From assembly GCA_902619855.1 (NCBI GenBank), contig CACNGE010000005.1:1-64000 (forward strand): a DNA stretch of 64,000 bases, written 5' to 3'. The stretch is from an uncultured Bacteroidota bacterium (GTDB lineage: Bacteria; Bacteroidota; Bacteroidia; Flavobacteriales; Flavobacteriaceae). Position 1 is the first letter of the stretch, and each line of letters opens with the position of its first letter. A model generated the notes under the pieces. The model ran no database searches and was not told the origin of the DNA. It saw only the letters and a list, made by a program, of their open reading frames with translations. A program made the translations under genes and the position numbers. Shown here piece by piece: positions 21,010 through 27,946 of the stretch.

Positions 21010-21918
21010 CTAATTATCTTTCTTATAAATTTCAACATAATCAATCTTAAGGTAATTTGGCCATTGAGTAGTTCGATCAGTTGCATTGGTTTGAACTTCA
21101 TTATTGAATACAATATACATGTCTTCGTTGGGCCATAAATTTGCTCTATTAGGAGTTAAGTTACTTTTGAGCAGCTCTCTTTTTATTTCTCCATCTACAG
21201 TCCAAACCGCCTTTTCTTCTGTCCATTCAAATCCATAAACGTGCCATGCTTCACAGCCATATGTAGCGTCAAAATTATAAATATAGCCTGTATCCCATTT
21301 TTGATTGGGCCATTCATCAACTAATAAATGCATTCCCATCACATCTTCACCTACAGTATTTTTACCAAAATATTCAAACATATCCCACTCGGGTCCCCAA
21401 ACTAAATCTTCAGCTATCAACCAAAGTGCAGGCCAAACCTTATCTCCTGATGGAAACTGCGCCCGCATTTCAATATATCCTTTATTGAAATACACTTTGT
21501 GCATAGACATCACCCAACCACTAGTGTAACTGTAATTGCCCGCAGGGCTTGTCCCTGTAAAGGACCTTTTTTGATTTCGTAACACTAAAGCACCGTCCTC
21601 TAAATAACTATCCTCTTTAGTAACATAACCACTGTATTTGGTTTTAAGCAAATGATCCCCATCGGCACCTGGTACAATATCTCCTGTATCTGGATCTCTT
21701 AATGATCCTACTGTCCAATGAGCAGTATTTATTTCTGTGCCATCAAAATGATCTTCCCATGTTTTTGTATAACCATCAGGAACAAAACGCTCCAAAGTGC
21801 CATCTATTATTTCCTCTGGATCATCACTATTTTTGACTATATCTTCGCCGCCACATGAATATAGCGTAAATAATAGGGATATCAGCAGAACTGTATTCTT
21901 ATCGCTTAAAATTTTCAT
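21010..21918 (-). CDS. GH16 family lipoprotein, second endo-galactanase candidate
   Basis: The 302-residue protein begins with a lipoprotein signal (lipobox C22 in LYSCGGED) followed by acidic residues, consistent with surface export. The GH16 active site is E177-W-D179-M-F-E182, the ExDxxE type, and the approach KVWPALWLIAED matches its paralog at 8074 (KVWPAIWLIDD). Both share the SYTSGW/DYTTGW and YLEDGALVL/YVSDGLLYL strands, so they form a paralogous pair with differing active-site loops. The gene follows the GH2 gene by 7 bp. Substrate is likely a beta-linked galactan; exact specificity unknown. Confidence 0.88.
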   Translation of the reverse strand: MKILSDKNTVLLISLLFTLYSCGGEDIVKNSDDPEEIIDGTLERFVPDGYTKTWEDHFDGTEINTAHWTVGSLRDPDTGDIVPGADGDHLLKTKYSGYVTKEDSYLEDGALVLRNQKRSFTGTSPAGNYSYTSGWVMSMHKVYFNKGYIEMRAQFPSGDKVWPALWLIAEDLVWGPEWDMFEYFGKNTVGEDVMGMHLLVDEWPNQKWDTGYIYNFDATYGCEAWHVYGFEWTEEKAVWTVDGEIKRELLKSNLTPNRANLWPNEDMYIVFNNEVQTNATDRTTQWPNYLKIDYVEIYKKDN

Positions 21919-21925
21919 TATTATT

Positions 21926-24616
21926 TCACTGAATAAATTGTTGTTGTTGTTTTCCTACATCGTTGATCTTATACTCCTGTAGCTCTTTTTGTACTTTACG
22001 CAACTCATTTTGTAATTTTTCTAAATCTTCGTTTTGGTCATTTAAAAGCGAAGTTTTAGCAGCTCTGTTTTTATTCGGCAATTCGTTGTAAAACAAATTT
22101 TGCGATGCCTCAACAGTGCTAAACTCAATTTCAGCAAAATCTGGGATATTCATCCCATCTTTCAGTATTGCTGCCTTAACTTTAATTTTTCCAGCTATAG
22201 TGCTTGAGCGTATTAGAGCTATTGCTTCTCCCCAAAGCATCTTTTGCGGATTAATTTCATTAGCTGTACCACCAATTAACACGCCTTCCCCTTCAACTGT
22301 AAAACGTACGTATTCGTCACTTAATCGTTTTATCGCTCCACCCGCATCTACCAAATAAGCAACAACCGTAGTAATATCGCTACCATCCGCTATGGGCTGA
22401 ATATCAGAATCATCTACTTTTATTACAAGCCTTCTCTTTCTTCCTACCGGCCAACGTTTGTGTTCTGTTACTACCGCTCCATTGATAATTCCTTCGGCTT
22501 TCATTATCGCACCCTCAACATATTCCTGATTTATTTTTCCGTACTCTTTTTTACTTTTATTTGTAACATCTGTGTATTTAAAAACATCTTTAAAAATAAC
22601 CGGCACTCTTGGTACTGGGTTAGCAGCATCTGTGGCTTTCTTTACGCCAATTTCTTCTCCGTACATTGTAAGTTTTATTTCCTCACAGTTGGTAAATACC
22701 ACAACATCTTCAGGAGAAAAGGGAGTCATCAGATGAGCTAAAAACACAAAAGGCTTTGCATCAACTTGGGGAACTTTTTCAAGACCGCTAGTTGGAAGGA
22801 GACTTTTCATTAGATAATATGAGAATTTTGGCTGGCGATAGGCGTCCATGATACCTCCCCAAAAGGGATCGGGATGATATCCCCGCTGATGATCAAATGG
22901 ATGCCACATAGTTGCACCGACTAATGATTTGCTAGCAGCATAAGACATTGTAATGGAAGGCCAGGTTTTGAGCTCACCATTTTCTATCCATTCTTCTTTA
23001 AAATAATGCAATGCTTGGCGGATTTGAGCTGTCTCACCCCATTGTTTTGCTACCCGGCTCACAGAGTTATGGTCTACCCAATTATCAACAAAATCGCCCC
23101 ATTCGCGCTTAAATATACTTTTGTTTGGATATTTTGCCACTAGGTCATTGGAATAAAGCATGTCAAAATATTTTTGGTTTTTTCCTCTCATTTCACGCGC
23201 ATCTGTTACTGTGTATAAGCCTTGAAATGGAAATTCCTCTTTTGCAGCTTTTGTAGCTTCTTGAGCAAATTTCTCAGGAAAATGCGTTTCATTAGGAATA
23301 ATTTCCCAAATAAATACTGACGGTCTGTTACGTTCCAAACGAATTAATTTTCGCACATCATCCAACATACGATACATGAAAATAGGGTCTTTATTCCAGA
23401 ATTGCCATCCTGGAATCGTCGCAATAAATAATAAGCCTAACTCATCGCAGGCATCCATAAATGCAGGGTCCTGAACAAAATGTGCCGACCGAATGACACG
23501 CATTCCAGTTTGACGTAGTTTTAATGCATCGCGATAATGTAAGTTGTTAGGAAGTGCGTGTCCAATATGTGCAAAGTCTTGATGCCTGTTAGCTCCTATC
23601 AAAAGCTGTGGGTAAGGCTTGCCGTTGAGATAAAACCCTTCTTGTCCTCGCATTTCAACAGTTCGAATACCAATCCTTTTTATAAAAGTATCCAACACAT
23701 CGCCACGTTTATTTTTTAAACTTACACGAAGATCATGTAGTTGTGGGTTGTCAGGGCGCCAAAGCTTGGGATTAAGAACCGTAAATTGCGCATGAGTTTG
23801 TACAGCATCGTTTTTTGGAAGTTGGTATTCTTTAACTGAGGATGCTACTGCTTTCCCATCGCTTTCTAGTAGGTCTAGCTGGACAAATACTGCCATCTTT
23901 TTTCCTTCATTATTAACATCAACATTAACAAAAACATCAACTGATTTTTCAGAAAGGTTTTCATAGTGAACAAACACACCCCCACCTGCTACTTTTTCCG
24001 CTGCAGTAGGATGTGTGACGTAAGTATGGTTATGAGTTATCAGCCAAACGTCTCTGTAAATACCCCCAAAATAGGTGAAATCTAATTGCTCTTGTGATTT
24101 CCCTGGAGGGTAGGTTTTGTCATTACTATTATCGGCACGAACTGCGACTGTGTTTGGTTTTTTAAAATCCACGTATTCAGTGACATCAATATGTATGGGG
24201 TAATAACCACTAAAGTTCTCTTTTATCATAGCACCGTTTACCCATATTTTAGATTTACCCATAATTCCTTCAAAATGAAGTATGACTTTTTTGGAACGCA
24301 TGGTTTCATTCAAATTAAATTGTTTTCGATACCATGCTGGTCCTTGGTAATTTACACCACCACTGGCAGCTAAAGGCAAAAGTTCCAAGCCATCAGGGAG
24401 GTTTACAACGCTCCATTCGCTATCATCAAAATCATGTTTTTCCGCACCAGTAACATCTTGCTTTATAAAGCGCCATCCTACATTAAAATTAATAGCTTCA
24501 CGAACACTCTTGTCTGTTTGGTAAAACCCTGCAGTAGAAAACTGCGGTTGATATTTTTGAGTATATCCAAAACCACTCAACAGTAAAAAAAACAATAATA
24601 GCCTATTCATTGGCAT
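21926..24616 (-). CDS. Glycoside hydrolase family 2 enzyme with C-terminal coiled coil
   Basis: The 896-residue protein has a signal peptide (about 1-19, GFGYTQ), the GH2 jelly roll (DDSEWSVVNLPDGLE, WYRKQFNL, EGIMGKSKIWVNG), Ig-like domains, the barrel (GANRHQDFAHIGHALP) and further beta domains. The predicted acid/base is E443 in IIPNETHF, with PNE in place of the common GNE, and the nucleophile candidate is E505 in KREWGDF. The last 45 residues are a heptad-like E/L/K/Q-rich coiled coil ending in poly-Q, unusual for GH2. The start overlaps the SGNH esterase gene by 14 bp, so translation is coupled. Likely an exo-beta-galactosidase on galactan oligosaccharides. Confidence 0.85.
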   Translation of the reverse strand: MPMNRLLLFFLLLSGFGYTQKYQPQFSTAGFYQTDKSVREAINFNVGWRFIKQDVTGAEKHDFDDSEWSVVNLPDGLELLPLAASGGVNYQGPAWYRKQFNLNETMRSKKVILHFEGIMGKSKIWVNGAMIKENFSGYYPIHIDVTEYVDFKKPNTVAVRADNSNDKTYPPGKSQEQLDFTYFGGIYRDVWLITHNHTYVTHPTAAEKVAGGGVFVHYENLSEKSVDVFVNVDVNNEGKKMAVFVQLDLLESDGKAVASSVKEYQLPKNDAVQTHAQFTVLNPKLWRPDNPQLHDLRVSLKNKRGDVLDTFIKRIGIRTVEMRGQEGFYLNGKPYPQLLIGANRHQDFAHIGHALPNNLHYRDALKLRQTGMRVIRSAHFVQDPAFMDACDELGLLFIATIPGWQFWNKDPIFMYRMLDDVRKLIRLERNRPSVFIWEIIPNETHFPEKFAQEATKAAKEEFPFQGLYTVTDAREMRGKNQKYFDMLYSNDLVAKYPNKSIFKREWGDFVDNWVDHNSVSRVAKQWGETAQIRQALHYFKEEWIENGELKTWPSITMSYAASKSLVGATMWHPFDHQRGYHPDPFWGGIMDAYRQPKFSYYLMKSLLPTSGLEKVPQVDAKPFVFLAHLMTPFSPEDVVVFTNCEEIKLTMYGEEIGVKKATDAANPVPRVPVIFKDVFKYTDVTNKSKKEYGKINQEYVEGAIMKAEGIINGAVVTEHKRWPVGRKRRLVIKVDDSDIQPIADGSDITTVVAYLVDAGGAIKRLSDEYVRFTVEGEGVLIGGTANEINPQKMLWGEAIALIRSSTIAGKIKVKAAILKDGMNIPDFAEIEFSTVEASQNLFYNELPNKNRAAKTSLLNDQNEDLEKLQNELRKVQKELQEYKINDVGKQQQQFIQ

Positions 24617-26012
24617 TTAAATTATCGGTTCTAAACGATGAAACAGGAAGGCCATTCCTTCCAAAAAGCGTTGGTATTACGCAGTTTTTGAATCCATAAC
24701 GCACTGCTTTTGGATTGGGTACTTTTTCAGAAAAAACCCTGACTTTTTGATCTTTATGATAGGGACTCTTCATAACTGCATTTGCTGGATAAAAAATCAT
24801 ATCAGTTCCTGCTATTTCAAAATTTTCTGAGTTACCTACATTCCTGTTTAATTGTATACGGTTCGAAAAAGTTAAAATGATCTCTTGTTTTTCAATAAAG
24901 TAATTTGTTAATGTGGGTGACTTGAAATCATATCCACTAATGCCATAATCTTTAGCTAGTGCTATATACGACAGACGCTTGCCAACTTCCCTTTTTTTTG
25001 ATGGATGGATTTGGGTGCAATCGCCAACATCTAACGTAACTACCATCTCTGCATTTTGTAAGTTTTGGCTACTCTTGAGTTGTGCTTCTCTTAAAAAAGC
25101 AGAATTATTTTTTCCATAATTAAAAGGTGCAATCTGAGCAAAATAAAAGGGGAAATCTCCAATATTCCATTGTTCTCGCCATGAAGTAACCATAGTATTG
25201 ACTATTTTTTCATATTCATTGGCATTAAGGCGATTTGCTTCTCCTTGATACCACAAAACTCCTTTAATACCATAGCCAATAAGTGGATGCATCATAGCAT
25301 TGTATAAAACCGTAGGCGTTTTTTGTGGCATCTCAGCAATTTCATTAGGAATTGTTATACCTAAATCATTTAGTGTTTTATCATCAGACCATGCCTCAGC
25401 CGTAGAAGAGCCCCAAGCCGTTACTACTATCCCAATTGGTACATCTAGTACCTTTTCTAGTTGTTGGGCAAAGAAGTATCCAACCGCGCTAAAGGATCCC
25501 GAAGTTGAAGGTGCTGCTTTTTCCCATCTACCTTTTACATTGTCTAAAGGTTTAAAACTTGAATTTTGTTTGACAGTAAAGAAACGGATTCTGTCGTTTT
25601 TTGAATTCACAATTGCATCCAACCCACCTTCAATGAAATTACCATCCAACCCACCGCTAAGAGGTATTTGCATATTTGACTGTCCTGAACATACCCATAC
25701 CTCACCAATCAATACATCATTAATTGTTACTATTGATGACCCCTTAATTGTAATGGCGTGTGGACCACCCGCAGTTGGAGTTGTTAATTGTAGCTTCCAT
25801 TTACCATTCGTTGATGTGGTTGCCTGGGAGGTTTCTCCCCATGAACTTACGACATGTATTTTTGTTCCTGCCGAATCAATTCCCCAAATATTTATACTTT
25901 TTTGTTGTTGTAGTATCATGCCGTCACTAAAGAATGAAGCAACGTGAGTTTGTGCATTGACAATCATATTACTACAAATCATTAAAAGAAAAATAAATAG
26001 TCTCGGATGCAT
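24603..26012 (-). CDS. Exported SGNH-type carbohydrate esterase (sialate O-acetylesterase-like)
   Basis: The frame is open to 26066, but the start at 26012 yields a good signal peptide (MHPRLFIFLL...VNAQ). The mature protein has block I GEVWVCSGQSNM with catalytic S112, the GVLWYQGEANR block, and a late D-H-type segment (DVGDCTQIHPSKKREVGKR) that supplies the His. This is the layout of sialate O-acetylesterase-like SGNH hydrolases, many of which deacetylate plant or algal polysaccharides. It opens the minus-strand operon and overlaps the GH2 gene by 14 bp, so the two likely work on the same oligosaccharide. Whether it removes acetyl or another ester is unknown. Confidence 0.85.
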   Translation of the reverse strand: MHPRLFIFLLMICSNMIVNAQTHVASFFSDGMILQQQKSINIWGIDSAGTKIHVVSSWGETSQATTSTNGKWKLQLTTPTAGGPHAITIKGSSIVTINDVLIGEVWVCSGQSNMQIPLSGGLDGNFIEGGLDAIVNSKNDRIRFFTVKQNSSFKPLDNVKGRWEKAAPSTSGSFSAVGYFFAQQLEKVLDVPIGIVVTAWGSSTAEAWSDDKTLNDLGITIPNEIAEMPQKTPTVLYNAMMHPLIGYGIKGVLWYQGEANRLNANEYEKIVNTMVTSWREQWNIGDFPFYFAQIAPFNYGKNNSAFLREAQLKSSQNLQNAEMVVTLDVGDCTQIHPSKKREVGKRLSYIALAKDYGISGYDFKSPTLTNYFIEKQEIILTFSNRIQLNRNVGNSENFEIAGTDMIFYPANAVMKSPYHKDQKVRVFSEKVPNPKAVRYGFKNCVIPTLFGRNGLPVSSFRTDNLNANE

Positions 26013-26202
26013 ATTTTTTATATAATTCTGAACGTCCAACTTAAACAAAAATAAATCACAAAGCATTATAATTTGTTCTTACTTATTACCAATATGATAA
26101 TATGTATTATCTAAAGTATGCTAATTGCTAATTTAATTTAGGTAATCTATAAAAACCATATTAGCAATCATTTTATACATTTGAATTTCCAATTACACAC
26201 TG
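26013..26202. promoter_or_regulatory. Divergent control region of the sulfatase operon and the 26203 sulfatase
   Basis: These 190 bp separate divergent units. Toward the plus strand a TACATTTG box at 26176-26183 fits the Bacteroidota -7 consensus TAnnTTTG, 20 bp before the ATG; no good -33 TTG is present. A perfect 9-bp inverted repeat, ATTGCTAAT at 26124-26132 and ATTAGCAAT at 26160-26168, straddles the region just upstream, and GTATGCTAA at 26116-26124 overlaps its left arm. Toward the minus strand a TATTTTTG box lies at 26046-26053. This arrangement suggests an operator, but no regulator gene is visible in the window. Confidence 0.45.
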
Positions 26203-27729
26203 ATGAAATCATTTATTGTTGCCTTTACTTTTATAATAACACTATCACTATCTAGCTGTTCTGAGGGTCACCAAAATCCTAACATCATTATTATATATAC
26301 TGATGATTTGGGCTATGGAGATGTAAGTGCTTATGGAGCTACAGAAATTAATACTCCCAACATGGACTTTTTAGCCAATAATGGGGTTCAATTCACACAA
26401 GGCTATGCGTCTTCAGCGACATGTACCCCGAGTAGATATGCACTACTTACGGGATCCTATCCATGGAAAGAAAAACGCGCTCGCATCCTTCCTGGAACAG
26501 CACCTTTAATTATTGATACAGCCCAAATAACATTGCCCAAAATGCTTAAAAAACAAGGATATCAAACAGCAGTCATTGGAAAATGGCATCTTGGCCTTGG
26601 TACAGGGCATGTAGATTGGAATACCCATATTAGTCCAGGACCAAATGAGATAGGATTTGATCACGCATACATTATGGCAGCAACACAGGATAGAGTACCA
26701 ACTGTTTACATTGAGAATGGTTACGTTGATGGTTTGGATCCATCAGACCCCATTGAAATCAGTTATAAAAGGAATTATGAAGGTCAGGCAACAGGAAAAA
26801 ACAATCCTGAGTTGTTATCAATGATGTGGCACCACGGACATAACGGAACTATTGTAAACGGCGTTCCTAGAATAGGTTTTATGAAAGGTGGGGAATCCGC
26901 CAAGTGGAGTGATATAGATATGGCAGATCATTTTTTGAATAAGGTTAAAAATTATATCAAATCAAAAAAAGATAAACCATTCTTTTTGTACTATGGCATG
27001 CAACAACCTCACGTACCACGCACGCCCCATCCTCGCTTTGTTGGAGCTACTTCTTTAGGACCAAGGGGTGATGTGATTGCTGAGGCTGATTGGTGTGTTG
27101 GTGAACTGGTGAAAACGCTACAAGAAGAGGGTCTTATGGAAAATACGCTAATCGTGTTTTCAAGTGATAACGGACCAGTGCTAAATGATGGTTACTATGA
27201 TGATGCGGTTGAAAAAAACGGAAGTCATACGGCAGCAGGTGTGTTGCGAGGGGGTAAATACAGCCTATTTGAAGCGGGCACAAGGGTTCCATTCATCACC
27301 TACTGGAAAGGAAAGATTCAGCCCAAAAAATCAGATGCCTTGGTGAGCCAATTGGATTTGTTTTCTTCCTTAGCCAAATTGACTGGGAGTGATCTGAGAG
27401 CCGATGATAGTGTAGATTTGCTAGATACCTTTATGGGAAATAGTAATATTGGGCGTGAAGAGTTGATTTTGGAGGCAACAACGCGCACTGCTCTCAGAAG
27501 CGGTGATTGGGTTATGATTCCCCCTTACAATGGACCTGCTAAGTTAAAAGCTGTTAATATTGAAATCGGTAATAGTAACCAGTACCAACTTTACGATCTT
27601 TCGCAAGATATAAGCCAGCAAATTAATTTGGCGGAGTCAAATCCGGAAAAACTCAACGAAATGATTCTTAGATTTAAGGAAATTAGGGGGGAGAGTTATT
27701 CAAAAGTTGAAAAAATAGAACTTAAATAG
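26203..27729 (+). CDS. S1-family (formylglycine) sulfatase, lipoprotein
   Basis: The 508-residue protein has a lipoprotein signal with lipobox cysteine C19 in SLSSCSEG, unlike the other five sulfatases, which have ordinary signal peptides. It therefore should be membrane anchored. The metal-site strand is IIYTDDLGYGDVSAYG, and the activation motif is C74-T-P-S-R within ATCTPSRYALLTGSYPW. GKWHLGLGTGHVDWN and FSSDNGPVLNDGYYDDA complete the site. The YPWKE...RILPG segment after the motif is typical of one S1 arylsulfatase branch active on algal glycans. It is divergent from the esterase-led operon and convergent with the GH2 gene downstream. Confidence 0.9.
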   Translation: MKSFIVAFTFIITLSLSSCSEGHQNPNIIIIYTDDLGYGDVSAYGATEINTPNMDFLANNGVQFTQGYASSATCTPSRYALLTGSYPWKEKRARILPGTAPLIIDTAQITLPKMLKKQGYQTAVIGKWHLGLGTGHVDWNTHISPGPNEIGFDHAYIMAATQDRVPTVYIENGYVDGLDPSDPIEISYKRNYEGQATGKNNPELLSMMWHHGHNGTIVNGVPRIGFMKGGESAKWSDIDMADHFLNKVKNYIKSKKDKPFFLYYGMQQPHVPRTPHPRFVGATSLGPRGDVIAEADWCVGELVKTLQEEGLMENTLIVFSSDNGPVLNDGYYDDAVEKNGSHTAAGVLRGGKYSLFEAGTRVPFITYWKGKIQPKKSDALVSQLDLFSSLAKLTGSDLRADDSVDLLDTFMGNSNIGREELILEATTRTALRSGDWVMIPPYNGPAKLKAVNIEIGNSNQYQLYDLSQDISQQINLAESNPEKLNEMILRFKEIRGESYSKVEKIELK

Positions 27730-27867
27730 TGTTCACTTCTTTAATGAAACCTGGGAGCTGACGCACTTTGTTTTCGGATTTCATGAGATATTGGTTATGA
27801 GTAATTTCATTGCTACTCAGTTTAGAACATATTCCAAATTAAAATGCGTTACCGAAGGTTCTCTACT
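27730..27867. other. Gap with a short unassigned open stretch
   Basis: On the minus strand an open stretch without a usable start spans about 27722-27844 and ends in a run reading KVRQLPGFIKEVN before a stop that overlaps the sulfatase end. I do not recognise it. It may be debris of a former gene, like the kinase relic next to it. Confidence 0.25.
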
Positions 27868-27942
27868 GAAGCAGAAAAAGCGCAAATAGCCCTGAAGTGC
27901 TAAGCGCAACATGATTTCACCAAAGTTGACAATTTTTTTTAT
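27868..27942 (-). pseudogene. Relic of a 2-keto-3-deoxygluconate kinase N-terminus (PfkB family)
   Basis: Reading the minus strand from 27942 gives IKKIV-NFGEIMLRLALQGYLRFF, which closely matches the conserved N-terminus of PfkB-type KDG kinases (KxVTFGEIMLRL...GxxRF). The start codon position reads ATA rather than ATG. After about 25 codons the similarity stops, the expected GGGEANVA sugar-binding block is absent, and a stop follows. The remaining kinase is missing, so this is a small gene remnant, probably left by a deletion. KDG kinases act on 2-keto-3-deoxy sugars made from anhydrogalactose or uronate. The match is from memory of the family, not a search. Confidence 0.6.
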
Positions 27943-27946
27943 CTAT

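Noticed and set aside
20988-21113. N-terminal extension of the sulfatase at 19563
   Set aside because: It overlaps the GH16 3' end and lacks a signal peptide, whereas the start at 20987 gives a proper one.
25300-25947. A 215-codon plus-strand open frame
   Set aside because: It lies antisense within the SGNH esterase gene, has no ribosome-binding context or family motif, and the esterase frame has clear catalytic motifs.
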